64,000 nucleotides of DNA from Verrucomicrobiaceae bacterium (GTDB lineage: Bacteria; Verrucomicrobiota; Verrucomicrobiia; Verrucomicrobiales; Akkermansiaceae): positions 1-64,000 of the forward strand of contig JAIXQH010000067.1 of NCBI GenBank assembly GCA_027484055.1. Reading direction: 5' to 3'. The notes below the pieces were generated by a model. It saw nothing but the letters and a program-made list of their open reading frames with translations. It did not search any database and was not told the origin of the DNA. The first letter of the stretch is position 1, and the number at the start of each line of letters is the position of its first letter. Below are positions 16,419 through 24,558 of the stretch, one piece after another. The position numbers and the translations under genes were made by a program.

Positions 16419-16940
16419 TTATGCTTTAGCCTGTGAATGAGCTTCAACAAACCAAAGCCACTTATCGACTCCCCGCGAGACTTCGGTGAAAAGATCCGCC
16501 GTGTCTGCGTCATTCAATTCCTCGGCTTCACCGATGGTCGAGCGAGCTTCTTCACCGAAGGTCGCGAGAGCTGTGGCTACGGCGTCGACATGGGCCATTC
16601 CTTCTGAAATGGTGAGTGGGTATTCGCTGAGTCGTGAACGTTTAGCCGCCACGCGAATGGTGCCTTCAGCGATACCACCTAGTTGCACGATCCGCTCTGC
16701 AATCATGTCAACATATCCTTCTACGGCTTCATCAATTTTGTCAAAAAGCTCGTGCAGGCCGATGAAGTTTGGGCCCTTCACATTCCAGTGCGCTTGTTTC
16801 ATCTGAAGTTGTAAGTCGATGGCGGAAGAAAGCCGTAAGTTCATAAGAGTATTGATTTCATTACGCTCATTGAATGGCAGGTCGTTTTTTGTTTTATAAG
16901 TCGTAGGGACATCGGCCAGTGTGTTTGTGCTATTTTTCAT
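16419..16940 (-). CDS. dps: Dps family ferritin-like DNA-protection protein
   Basis: A 173-residue protein of Dps length. The intersubunit ferroxidase residues are intact and fall at the same numbers as in E. coli Dps: His51 (HWNVKG), His63, Asp67, Asp78 and Glu82 (DMIAERI). It has the Dps family core QMKQAHWNVKGPNFIGLHEL. It should form a dodecamer that oxidises Fe(II) with H2O2 and may bind DNA; a short polar N-terminal extension is present. It lies 40 nt downstream of the oleate hydratase gene and has no motif of its own, so it is probably expressed from the promoter upstream of that gene. Confidence 0.93.
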   Translation of the reverse strand: MKNSTNTLADVPTTYKTKNDLPFNERNEINTLMNLRLSSAIDLQLQMKQAHWNVKGPNFIGLHELFDKIDEAVEGYVDMIAERIVQLGGIAEGTIRVAAKRSRLSEYPLTISEGMAHVDAVATALATFGEEARSTIGEAEELNDADTADLFTEVSRGVDKWLWFVEAHSQAKA

Positions 16941-16980
16941 GGTGCTATTTTTGGGAGAGTAGTTGAGTCGATAGAAGAGG

Positions 16981-18582
16981 TTATTTGAAGGTTTTGATTA
17001 GAGCCTCGAGTTGGGTTGACAGCGATTTGTCGTGTGGAGTCACAGGAGGAATTTTCAATTTGATGCCAAGGAGTTGGTAAACCGCCATTTGGGCAACTCT
17101 TACTGAGTATTCGACCGTGAAAACGACATCTTCAGGAATTTCTACGTATTGGCTGATAAAGGCAAAATTCTCGGTATTCGGCGGGACAGGAAGTGGGCGA
17201 TCACCGGGCAAACGCGGCATGAACATGCTGGTGATGTATGGCATGATGCAGGGCAGGCAGATGGCGGATCCCATGATTTCTGGGTCTATCCGAAGGTGCC
17301 CGTTAAGTTCTCGCAGGATCTCTTCTCCGTTGCATTCATCCATGGATTTAGGAACGAAGTTTCCCACGCGATCTGGAAATAGCGAGTAGCCCCAGAAGAC
17401 TTGGACCGAGTCGGGTTGATTTGGGAAATGTGGTTGATGCGCGAGGACGATTGACATCATCCAGTTCGAGTCTTTGAAAGTGACCAGTCCACCTGTTCCA
17501 GGCTCATTACCTGTGAAGGATGTCATCAGGTCAAAAAATTCATGGTTCTTTAAAGTGACCGTGAATGACTCCCATGAAGATTGTGCGATGCAATTGTTGA
17601 ATGCTTCAGGCTTGCCGAAGTCCGGGCGACTTGCTGCTAAGATCTCCCATAACTGCCAGCCTCCACTGTCTTCTTTGGTGAGCTTTTTGGGGGCCTCATT
17701 CATTGAACCCAAACTGGATGCGTCGGTCATGGATCCATTTTGCATGAAGACTAGGTCATTTGTGTTCACGGTCGTAAGCCCGCTTTCATGCTGGTGCTTG
17801 GTGTGTATGGCGGTGACCCGAAAGATTTCGTTCGAAGGGGTTTGATCGATTTCGGTAACCTCGCAATCTGTAAGAAAGTGAACACCTTGTTTTTTTAACC
17901 AAGTTTCTAAGGGTAGTACTAAAGAGTCGTATTGATTAAAGATGGTTCGCTTCACGCCAGCCAATGTTTCGATGCGGGAAAATTCCATCATGAATCGATG
18001 TAGGTATCTATTGAATTCAATGGCACTGTGCCAGGCCTGGAATGCAAACGTCGTGGACCACATGTGCCAGAATGGCGTTTGAAAAAATCCGGGGGAGAGC
18101 CAGTCGGTAATCCGGCTATCGGTAAGCTTCACCTCATCCGTCATGCTGAGTTTTAGAAGCTCCATCCGGTCCTGCATGGTGAATCCCATGGATGTTACAC
18201 GGACAGCAGCGCGCTGTTCGTCGATTAAACGAGCCATGGAGTGTGAGGGGTAAGTCTCGTTAAACTCCATCGTCTCGTCGAAAACTGACTTGCCTGCGTT
18301 GTAGAGGGAGGGGATCGTTTTAAAGAGAGCCCACATGCATTCGTAATTTGCCGTGGTTAACATTCTCCCACCACGTAAGGAGTAGCCTGATTCGGGATTA
18401 CCTGCGCCGTCTAGACTACCTCCTAGGGCAGACGAACCTTCAAAAACAACAATGTTTGTTCCAGCGAACTTGCCATCTCGGATGAGGAACGCAGCAGCTG
18501 CCAAAGAGCCAATGCCGCCACCAATGAGGTAGGCTTTACGCTCGATTGCCGCTTCTTCGTGAGACGCCGGCGATGCTGTCAT
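16981..18582 (-). CDS. ohyA: Oleate hydratase (FAD-dependent)
   Basis: A 533-residue protein from the ATG at 18582; a GTG at 18603 would add seven residues. The FAD-binding GGGIGSLAAAAFLIRDG, then VVFEGSSALGGSLDG and the RGGRML segment are characteristic, followed by YECMWALFKTIPS, FWHMWSTTFAFQAWHSA and EFNRYLHRFM. It is slightly shorter than the usual 560-590 residues. Oleate hydratases add water to cis-9 unsaturated fatty acids to give 10-hydroxy acids, a detoxification or membrane-lipid reaction. Its link to dps in one transcript and the regulatory motif upstream point to a stress role here (inference). Confidence 0.9.
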   Translation of the reverse strand: MTASPASHEEAAIERKAYLIGGGIGSLAAAAFLIRDGKFAGTNIVVFEGSSALGGSLDGAGNPESGYSLRGGRMLTTANYECMWALFKTIPSLYNAGKSVFDETMEFNETYPSHSMARLIDEQRAAVRVTSMGFTMQDRMELLKLSMTDEVKLTDSRITDWLSPGFFQTPFWHMWSTTFAFQAWHSAIEFNRYLHRFMMEFSRIETLAGVKRTIFNQYDSLVLPLETWLKKQGVHFLTDCEVTEIDQTPSNEIFRVTAIHTKHQHESGLTTVNTNDLVFMQNGSMTDASSLGSMNEAPKKLTKEDSGGWQLWEILAASRPDFGKPEAFNNCIAQSSWESFTVTLKNHEFFDLMTSFTGNEPGTGGLVTFKDSNWMMSIVLAHQPHFPNQPDSVQVFWGYSLFPDRVGNFVPKSMDECNGEEILRELNGHLRIDPEIMGSAICLPCIMPYITSMFMPRLPGDRPLPVPPNTENFAFISQYVEIPEDVVFTVEYSVRVAQMAVYQLLGIKLKIPPVTPHDKSLSTQLEALIKTFK

Positions 18583-18636
18583 TTCGAGGGGGTTTGGTTT
18601 CACGGATCTGAGTTATTCAAAATCGATCTGTCACTT

Positions 18637-18654
18637 ATATAGGGTGATACCCTA
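18637..18654 (-). promoter_or_regulatory. Stress-island motif copy 3 (upstream of oleate hydratase)
   Basis: Read on the minus strand this is TAGGGTATCACCCTATAT, containing a perfect inverted repeat TAGGGT-ATC-ACCCTA. It lies about 35-55 nt upstream of the candidate starts. It is the most symmetric copy and suggests that the site is bound by a dimeric regulator. Confidence 0.65.
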
Positions 18655-18687
18655 CCTATAAGCACGCTCCCGCCATCAATCATGAAG

Positions 18688-18705
18688 TAGGCTTACACCC
18701 CATTG
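18688..18705 (+). promoter_or_regulatory. Stress-island motif copy 4 (upstream of DUF883 protein)
   Basis: TAGGCTTACACCCCATTG, 87 nt before the DUF883 ATG and back to back with copy 3 in the same divergent intergenic region. Confidence 0.6.
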
Positions 18706-18792
18706 AGACCAACGACGCCATGCGTGAACCTATACATCTAGTGCCGATCGAATGGCTAGCTAGGCGATAACCAATACGACCATCAAATTGAC

Positions 18793-19098
18793 ATGAGCAC
18801 TCCTACCCAAAAAATTGACAATGATCTAAGCCAGCTCGCAGAGCACGCACGCGCCCTCATCGAGGCGACTGCTGATGTCGCGGGCGACCACGTTAAAGAC
18901 GCCAGAGATCGCCTCTTAACGTTGCTGAACAGCGGCGTATCATTATCGAGCCGGATCCGAGCGCAAGCCGCTTCCCAAACCCGCGCTTGTGATCTGGTGA
19001 TTCACCAGAATCCGTATCAAGCCATAGGAATTGCGATGGGCTTGGGTGCACTACTTGGCTACCTGTCCGGTCGTGAGTGTGCAAGAGACCGTCGCTAA
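18793..19098 (+). CDS. DUF883 (ElaB/YqjD-type) inner-membrane protein
   Basis: A 101-residue protein with a long amphipathic N-terminal helix (QLAEHARALIEATADVAGDH). It ends in the family's hydrophobic tail HQNPYQAIGIAMGLGALLGY plus a positively charged end. In E. coli the ElaB/YqjD family are tail-anchored ribosome-associated proteins induced in stationary phase. It starts the run DUF883, PRC-BON protein, glycine-zipper protein, all on the plus strand with short gaps, under motif copy 4. Confidence 0.85.
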   Translation: MSTPTQKIDNDLSQLAEHARALIEATADVAGDHVKDARDRLLTLLNSGVSLSSRIRAQAASQTRACDLVIHQNPYQAIGIAMGLGALLGYLSGRECARDRR

Positions 19099-19139
19099 CC
19101 TACATTTATATTAACGATCCATCTATTACAATTGCCATC

Positions 19140-19901
19140 ATGAAATACCTACCAAGAAACGTTCTAATATCGCTTGTCCCGCTCCTGACGCTGATCGGCG
19201 CTTATGCGGAAAGCGCCGAGCTTGCCACGACGCTATCCTCAACTCCGCACAAAATTAGCAATGCCCACGCGTGGCGATCTTCTCAAGTTATCGGCCAAGC
19301 TGTGAAAAATTCCGGTGATGAAACCATCGGGGTCGTTCAAGACCTCTTGCTGGACATGAAGTCAGGAGTCGTCCAAGCGGTCGTTATTTCCTCGGGTGGC
19401 TTTCTCGGAATCGCGGATACCCTGAGCGCCGTTCCGGTGTCGGCACTCCGCTTCGACGTGGATGCGAAGGCATTCAAGACCAAGCTAACCAAAGAGCAAC
19501 TCGTTAAAGCCCCGCAATTTAAAACAACGACTTGGCCTGATTTTAGTGATACTGCCATGCTTGAGGCAATGCGTTCCTACCGAAATTTCATTCATGATGA
19601 CACCACGGATCCAGACAATTCTGCTCAGAATGACGCGACACTGAAGCAGAACGCCATATCACCTACTTCACAGGGTAATAGTGAGAAGGACATAAAGATT
19701 ACCAAAGACATTCGCTCGTCGATCATTGCTACAGAACTCTCGTTCGACGCCAAGAACATCAAGATCATCACCAAGGATGAACACGTATTCCTAAGAGGGG
19801 TGGTAGAAAATCACTCTGAGCACCTAGTGATCCTCAATATTGCCAAAAACCATGTCAGTGCGAATCAGCTTACAGACGAGATTTCCGTCAAGACCAAGTA
19901 A
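19140..19901 (+). CDS. Exported protein with PRC-barrel and BON domains
   Basis: A 253-residue protein; the ATG at 19140 gives a signal peptide (residues 1-22, ending GAYAES). Residues 40-115 are PRC-barrel-like (SSQVIGQAVKNSGDETIGVV, LLLDMKSGVVQAVVISSGG, VPVSALRFD). Residues 180-253 are a BON domain (ITKDIRSSIIATELSF, IITKDEHVFLRGVVEN). It combines in one polypeptide the two domain types found separately in the neighbouring genes. It is 41 nt downstream of the DUF883 gene. Function unknown beyond an envelope stress role by association. Confidence 0.8.
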   Translation: MKYLPRNVLISLVPLLTLIGAYAESAELATTLSSTPHKISNAHAWRSSQVIGQAVKNSGDETIGVVQDLLLDMKSGVVQAVVISSGGFLGIADTLSAVPVSALRFDVDAKAFKTKLTKEQLVKAPQFKTTTWPDFSDTAMLEAMRSYRNFIHDDTTDPDNSAQNDATLKQNAISPTSQGNSEKDIKITKDIRSSIIATELSFDAKNIKIITKDEHVFLRGVVENHSEHLVILNIAKNHVSANQLTDEISVKTK

Positions 19902-19938
19902 CCTTTACGAAATATACAAACCATTAACTAATCCATTT

Positions 19939-20475
19939 ATGAAACACAAATCAGTCTACGCCATCGCCACTTCAGAAAGCCAAGCCAGTCGCATCGTCGA
20001 TTATCTTGAAACTGCGGGATTTTCTACAAACGATATCTCTGCGCTCTTTCCGGACCAAGCGAGCTCGCATCAATTTTCCCATGAAAACCATTCTAAGGCA
20101 CCAGAAGGCGCGGTCACGGGTGTAGCAACGGGCGGCGCGATCGGCGGTGCCCTCGGCCTACTTGTTGGTATTGGCGCTTTGGCGATCCCTGGCGTTGGGC
20201 CACTGATCGCGGCCGGGCCACTTCTGGCAGCTCTCAGTGGTGCCGCCGCTGGTGCCACGGTGGGTGGGATTGCCGGGGGCTTGATCGGTCTAGGTATTCC
20301 TGAAATCGAAGCAAAACGTTATGAAAACCGAATCAGCGAGGGGAATATCCTGATCTCCGTCCACGCGGAAAATGGAGACGAAGTCAGTCGAGCCAAGAAG
20401 GTACTTCATGAGGCCGGGGCTGAAGACATCTCCAGCACGTCCATGGGCGAGATCCATGCAAGTCACCATGGGTGA
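19939..20475 (+). CDS. Glycine-rich membrane protein, general-stress type
   Basis: A 178-residue protein starting at the ATG at 19939. The N-terminus is a ferredoxin-like alpha/beta module (KSVYAIATSESQASRIVDYL) of the type seen in general-stress or DUF1269-like proteins. The centre is a hydrophobic glycine-zipper hairpin at about 57-120 (GGAIGGALGLLVGIGALAI, AGPLLAALSGAAAGATVGGI). The C-terminus returns to an alpha/beta module (NILISVHAENGDEVSRAKKV). Probably inner membrane. It ends the plus-strand run. An inverted repeat pairing TGAATTGAAAT with ATTTCAATTGG follows downstream. Confidence 0.75.
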   Translation: MKHKSVYAIATSESQASRIVDYLETAGFSTNDISALFPDQASSHQFSHENHSKAPEGAVTGVATGGAIGGALGLLVGIGALAIPGVGPLIAAGPLLAALSGAAAGATVGGIAGGLIGLGIPEIEAKRYENRISEGNILISVHAENGDEVSRAKKVLHEAGAEDISSTSMGEIHASHHG

Positions 20476-20551
20476 ATCCTTCGTGAATTGAAATATCCGG
20501 GAAATCACCCGCAGAGCAGCTTTCATTTCAATTGGGAGCTGTTCTCCATAA

Positions 20552-20570
20552 TAGGGAGATCACCCCATAG
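20552..20570 (+). promoter_or_regulatory. Stress-island motif copy 5
   Basis: TAGGGAGATCACCCCATAG, 72 nt before the ATG of the small protein at 20643. The right arm ACCCCATAG is identical to copy 1; the spacer is one base longer. Confidence 0.55.
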
Positions 20571-20642
20571 CTCACTGAATCATGAAGTTCGAGGGTGTGG
20601 TGTGTTTCTGCTGACCGCGCCGAGCCAAACCGTTATCTCAAC

Positions 20643-20840
20643 ATGAAGAATTCCTTAAACTCGACGGTCAACGAGTGGAACAATTACGACTCGGTGAGCA
20701 ACCCATCCATCGAAGCATGGCGGAGACCCGCTTCCACCCAGCCAACCGAAACGCTGAATGACGGGCGATTCGCGAAGGAACTGCCCCGCGACGATTTAGA
20801 TCAAGATACAACCTCAAACGCTCAAACACCGATCCTATGA
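20643..20840 (+). CDS. Small polar protein, unknown
   Basis: A 65-residue hydrophilic protein rich in Asn, Asp, Ser and Thr, without signal, membrane segment or known domain. Support for coding: it starts 72 nt after motif copy 5 and overlaps the next small gene by ATGA, a classic coupling arrangement. The product is probably a small, disordered stress-induced protein. Confidence 0.5.
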   Translation: MKNSLNSTVNEWNNYDSVSNPSIEAWRRPASTQPTETLNDGRFAKELPRDDLDQDTTSNAQTPIL

Positions 20841-21031
20841 TTCCCCTCACTCCCGTCACCGATCGCCCGGCGATGAATCCAACTCAGCTCCGCCCTACGC
20901 ATGAAATGATACTCTCGCGCACCACCGAACTCGCGTCCTTGGCAGGCAGAGAAGCGCAGCACATCCGGCAGGCGGACTACGTGCAGGCGAAGCGTGAGTT
21001 GACGGGGGAAACCTGTTTTGGGCATCGGTGA
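20837..21031 (+). CDS. Small DUF2934-like protein (second copy)
   Basis: A 64-residue protein whose start overlaps the previous stop (ATGA). Its C-terminal half (ILSRTTELASLAGREAQ, then DYVQAKRELTGE) aligns with the small protein encoded at 16202-16396 (R-x-x-EL-A-x3-GR...AKREL-x-G). Both are 64 residues long and both belong to motif-bearing transcription units. Function unknown. Confidence 0.55.
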   Translation: MIPLTPVTDRPAMNPTQLRPTHEMILSRTTELASLAGREAQHIRQADYVQAKRELTGETCFGHR

Positions 21032-21133
21032 TTCTTGGGCTGCACGCAGTCCAAGGTAAGCCGAGACAACCATAAACCTAGTAAACGCGAATCACTAGAT
21101 GCACGTCCACTCGCGGTTTCCCGCTCGGGACAA

Positions 21134-21166
21134 AAAAACCGGAGCCCTCAAGGACTCCGGTTTTGT
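21134..21166 (-). terminator. Bidirectional intrinsic terminator
   Basis: The stem pairs CCGGAG with CTCCGG, extended by flanking A and T runs (A7 on one side, T4 on the other). It lies between the small plus-strand gene and the convergent secreted-protein gene and can serve both. Confidence 0.75.
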
Positions 21167-21197
21167 CAATTTACAAGTCTGAGAAGCGAACCTCAAT

Positions 21198-22406
21198 TCA
21201 GGGCTGAAGCGCGATCCGGTAGAAGGCTGAGCCGGATGGTGGAGATGGATCGGTGTAGGTGGCAGTTCCTGCTGTTCCTGGAACGGTGGTAATCGCTGTC
21301 CAGCTTCCGACACCCAGAGTTGTGCTACGCAGCACTTGGAAGCTCACTCCTGTCACACTTGGCCAACTGAGCGCACCTGCCGCACTGCGTGTAACCGCGA
21401 AGCGTGAGCTGCCCGAATTTGGAATCAAGCCAAGGCGGAATTCAGTCAAGTTTTCCGTCCCGTCCGCATCGAAGTCGCCCGTGGCCGTTTGTGCCAGATT
21501 TCCGAAGTAGGTGGTCTCCCAAGTGTCGGTCATGCCGTCATTATCCGTGTCACCACTCGGTGCCGCTGAAGGCACGGCGACAATTTTGAGATTTCCAGCT
21601 GCATCAATGGTCAGGGTGCCGATGAACTGGCCCGTTCCAACCACTGCATTTCCGGTGGAAGCTCCTGCTGTCAGGTCTGCGCCAGTGGCGTTGTGGAGGA
21701 CGCGATAAACATCAAGCGCTCCTTCCGCAGACGAGCTGCTAGTGATCCGTCCGTCGCCCAAGATTTGGCGGGGATCGATGCCTTGTCCAAAATAAAGACC
21801 CGTGGTCAAGGGTGGCATAAAATCTTCGATGGAGTTAATCGCCGTGGTCGCGATTTGCACACCGTCAGTATTTGCTCCGGTGATCTGCGTTGCGCCATTG
21901 GTACCTGTGAAAAAGGATCCGATCTGCGTGCTCAACGTGCCGCGATTTCCAGAGGTGATTGACGCAATTGTGGTGCTTGGACCGGTAGCGGTATCAGCGA
22001 GACTCGACCGCGAGCGCGAGAAATAGATCGTCCGAGGAGGATCACCATCGGTAGTCGGGTCGCCGGAACCCACGACACCCACCACCATCCAGCGGACTGG
22101 ATTTAAGGTGTCGTTTGCCCAGTTTTCGCCGAACGCATCGACCAGTTGAGGGCCGATGTTACTGCTGACAAGGCTGGTATTGATCGAGGAAACGGAAACT
22201 CCAGTGCTGGTGTTTTCACGGAAGAGACTCGATTGACCAAGGTCAAAGACGAAGGTGTTTGGTTCTACGACGGTGCCTGCTGCATTGGTTTGGTAAAAGA
22301 CAACGGTGAGGCTGCCAGGTCCGAGCGAGATGTTTGCCATGGCTGGCATGGCGGTTACGAAGGCTCCCGCGAGGGCGAAAAATGAGGATTTGAGGAATGG
22401 TTTCAT
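21198..22406 (-). CDS. Secreted protein, paralogue of the PEP-CTERM protein but with an alternative C-terminus
   Basis: A 402-residue protein with a signal peptide (ending MPAMA). Residues 25-270 are closely similar to the protein encoded at 24559-25470 (shared FYQTNAAGTV, TFVFDLGQSSLFREN, NPVRWMVVG, GNRGTLSTQIGSFFTGTN, GLYFGQGID, EGALDVYRVLH). Instead of a PEP-CTERM tail it continues with a calcium-binding-like repeat, DTDNDGMTDTWE and DFDADGTENLTEF (about 286-325). It then has a beta domain ending SAFYRIALQP, a form common at the C-termini of verrucomicrobial secreted proteins. Probably exported and surface-associated; function unknown. Confidence 0.75.
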   Translation of the reverse strand: MKPFLKSSFFALAGAFVTAMPAMANISLGPGSLTVVFYQTNAAGTVVEPNTFVFDLGQSSLFRENTSTGVSVSSINTSLVSSNIGPQLVDAFGENWANDTLNPVRWMVVGVVGSGDPTTDGDPPRTIYFSRSRSSLADTATGPSTTIASITSGNRGTLSTQIGSFFTGTNGATQITGANTDGVQIATTAINSIEDFMPPLTTGLYFGQGIDPRQILGDGRITSSSSAEGALDVYRVLHNATGADLTAGASTGNAVVGTGQFIGTLTIDAAGNLKIVAVPSAAPSGDTDNDGMTDTWETTYFGNLAQTATGDFDADGTENLTEFRLGLIPNSGSSRFAVTRSAAGALSWPSVTGVSFQVLRSTTLGVGSWTAITTVPGTAGTATYTDPSPPSGSAFYRIALQP

Positions 22407-22492
22407 AAATTGGAAAGTTGAAGCCGTAGGACTGCTTTCAAAAATGTTCCAAAGCGATGGCTATGATCTCACGACCCGTCAAAGGATGTGAA

Positions 22493-22508
22493 GTGACGGA
22501 ACTGTCAC
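22493..22508. promoter_or_regulatory. Palindrome shared with the PEP-CTERM paralogue
   Basis: GTGACGGAACTGTCAC, arms GTGAC and GTCAC, about 87 nt upstream of the secreted-protein start. The same arms and spacing occur at 25706-25721 upstream of its paralogue. TGTCAC also resembles a PhoB half-site; the assignment is open. Confidence 0.45.
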
Positions 22509-22515
22509 AGACAGG

Positions 22516-23271
22516 TTAGGGGGTGGTGGATGCCCTCTTTTGAGCCGCGATGGCGGATAGGCGATTGAAACGGTCCCAGCCTAAAGTTAGCCGAAGTTGC
22601 TCGTCTTGGCGGAATTGAGCACTTTTCCAATACGAGAAATACTCAGGGGTTTCTGGGTTTTGTGAGGGGCTGGCGGAAATATCTTGAGTGAAGCGTTGCT
22701 GGACTTGATGGATCGCTGATTGCTCCTGAGGACTGAGTTGCGTTACTGTGCTTTCTGGAAGTGCGAGTGCAATGGGCAGTTTGGCTTCTTCGACGAGCGC
22801 TATAGGAGGCGGCTGTGATTCTTGACCGGCGAGTGATACTGGGGCGGGCGTGTGACCGTATGACTCTTTAGAGCGGGTTTCTAAAACCTCAGCTGCGTTG
22901 GTTTCAGTTCGCGCGGTGGCATCGGCTCCACGCGCTAAAAGGTTTTGAACCGGATGATCTGAGTTTTGATGATCGCTGAGTGACGCCGCAGTGCCAGATG
23001 TCTGTGTCGACGGGAACGGACGCGTGCGGGTGGGTGAAGATTGAGCGGTGGCGGTGACTGGTGGGGCGGTGGTTTCAGCCGTGCCTGTGGTGCTCGCGTT
23101 AGGCGACTCTGGCCGGGTGGAACGCTTCTGAGAATGATGCTTTGCAGCGGGTTGGATCGAGGCTTCCACAGCTTGGGTGGCGGGCCGCATCTTATAGGTC
23201 AGAGCCACGGCTAGGGTGCAAAGGAGGAGAAGCACAACGTTAACGAATGGATTTCTGAATCGCTGGTGCAT
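22516..23271 (-). CDS. Membrane-anchored low-complexity protein, unknown
   Basis: A 251-residue protein with one N-terminal membrane segment (about 9-26, VNVVLLLLCTLAVALTY). A Ser/Thr/Pro/Ala-rich linker of roughly 130 residues follows. The C-terminal region (about 175-250) is helical, with LSPQEQSAIHQVQQRFTQDI and LRLTLGWDRFNRLSAIAAQK, recalling short sequences seen in verrucomicrobial anchored proteins. No known family. It lies between the PstS-like gene (after its terminator) and the secreted paralogue on the same strand. Confidence 0.6.
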   Translation of the reverse strand: MHQRFRNPFVNVVLLLLCTLAVALTYKMRPATQAVEASIQPAAKHHSQKRSTRPESPNASTTGTAETTAPPVTATAQSSPTRTRPFPSTQTSGTAASLSDHQNSDHPVQNLLARGADATARTETNAAEVLETRSKESYGHTPAPVSLAGQESQPPPIALVEEAKLPIALALPESTVTQLSPQEQSAIHQVQQRFTQDISASPSQNPETPEYFSYWKSAQFRQDEQLRLTLGWDRFNRLSAIAAQKRASTTP

Positions 23272-23302
23272 GGGGAGACGATGAGGATTTGAGATACATT
23301 GA

Positions 23303-23335
23303 AAAACCGACGCGGGGATAGAACCCGCGTCGGTT
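23303..23335 (-). terminator. Intrinsic terminator after PstS-like gene
   Basis: A strong 12-bp stem pairs AACCGACGCGGG with CCCGCGTCGGTT. On the minus strand it is followed by TTTTTC, directly downstream of the PstS-like stop. Confidence 0.85.
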
Positions 23336-23389
23336 GGTGAGAGATCGAACTGATCAATTATCAGAGCGATAGATTCGAATCAAAGCCGA

Positions 23390-24508
23390 TTACAGCGGGG
23401 AAATCGGTGAGCCGTCAGCGGCACGCTCGACATTCATGGTGCTGAGCAGGATCAAGCCAGTGCCGGGAGCGGCAAGGAGGTTGGTCTTGAGGTCATCATA
23501 GAATGTCGCGGTGTCACCCGTGAGGGTCATGCTGGACTGGTGAAGATAGCCCCAGAAGGTGTAAGCGCCGTTACGGATCAAGTCGCTGTTGCTGCCGAGT
23601 GTCACGCCATTGAAGGACATTTCGACCGCACCGTTGGTGACGGCGGTGGCCCAATCGGATGCTCCGAGATAGCCGACGATGTCACCGCCTGCATAGGTGC
23701 CACCCAAGAGAGTGGAAACACCGCTGCCGCTGCTAAATCCGCCGTTTGCGACGTAGGTAAGTGTTGCGACATTGCCCGTGACCGTGCCTGTGTATTGGTT
23801 AAGTGCTGCGAACACGCCTGCTCCTGTTTCGGCAGCAGTGGTGATGCGAGTTCCGGAGAATTCGTCACGGCCAGTTGCAAAAACGAGGGAAGTGTTAGCT
23901 GCATTTCCGGTGAACAAGGAAAGAGGAGCCTCACCGAGAGAACCATAGAGGAAACGAAAGGCACCCGGTGTCATATTGGTGAGTCCAGCGGATGCGCCTT
24001 CGTTCTTGAAGAACTTGAATGGGATCACACCGACAGCATCCTCTTGCACGAGGCTATTCGTGGTAAATGCGGTTGAGGATTGGAACACGTCGGAGAATCC
24101 GATTTCCGAAACCGTTTCAGCAGAAGCAGCAGCAAGTGTCGGTGAAGTAATGTTCACACCGGCGGCGGTGGTGCCAGCGCTCGTGTCCGTGGTCTTGTCG
24201 AAATAGGATGCTGCAAGCTGAGGAGCGTTTGAGATGTCACGGACGCCAGCAGCGGAACCGGACCAGAAGGTGCGGACGATGACAGGATTGCCAAGGTATG
24301 TACCTTTGTAGATCACGCGGGTTGCACCTGCGGCATTCGATCCACCGTTCCATGCAAGTGTCTCACCGGAGAGGAGAGCGAGAATCTGTGAGTGGACGGC
24401 CGAACGACCTGCGGTGGACCCGGTGATGTCGATGACGGTTTGCGAGTAGCTGGTGCCAACGAAGGCGCCAGTGGCGGCGAGTGCGAGTAATGATGTTTTA
24501 AGTTTCAT
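23390..24508 (-). CDS. PstS-like periplasmic phosphate-binding protein
   Basis: A 372-residue exported protein from the ATG at 24508 (signal ending GTSYS). It has the periplasmic binding fold of the PstS group: DITGSTAGRSAVHSQI near the mature N-terminus, FWSGSAAGVRDIS, EIGFSDVFQSS, VGVIPFKFFKNEG, LTNMTPGAFRFLYG and GRDEFSGTRIT. The SGS/GRD-SGTR combination corresponds to phosphate-contacting loops in PstS. No transporter genes (pstC/A/B) are next to it. It follows the PEP-CTERM gene after 50 nt on the same strand, suggesting co-expression. Ligand assignment is inferred from family resemblance. Confidence 0.7.
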   Translation of the reverse strand: MKLKTSLLALAATGAFVGTSYSQTVIDITGSTAGRSAVHSQILALLSGETLAWNGGSNAAGATRVIYKGTYLGNPVIVRTFWSGSAAGVRDISNAPQLAASYFDKTTDTSAGTTAAGVNITSPTLAAASAETVSEIGFSDVFQSSTAFTTNSLVQEDAVGVIPFKFFKNEGASAGLTNMTPGAFRFLYGSLGEAPLSLFTGNAANTSLVFATGRDEFSGTRITTAAETGAGVFAALNQYTGTVTGNVATLTYVANGGFSSGSGVSTLLGGTYAGGDIVGYLGASDWATAVTNGAVEMSFNGVTLGSNSDLIRNGAYTFWGYLHQSSMTLTGDTATFYDDLKTNLLAAPGTGLILLSTMNVERAADGSPISPL

Positions 24509-24558
24509 GATGAGATGAGTTAGTTGGATTTTATGACGTTTTGTGGAGTGAGAGCGGA

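Noticed and set aside
22484-22520. Complete PhoB box upstream of the secreted paralogue
   Set aside because: Only a palindrome with half-site-like arms; the two direct 11-bp repeats of a full Pho box are not there.
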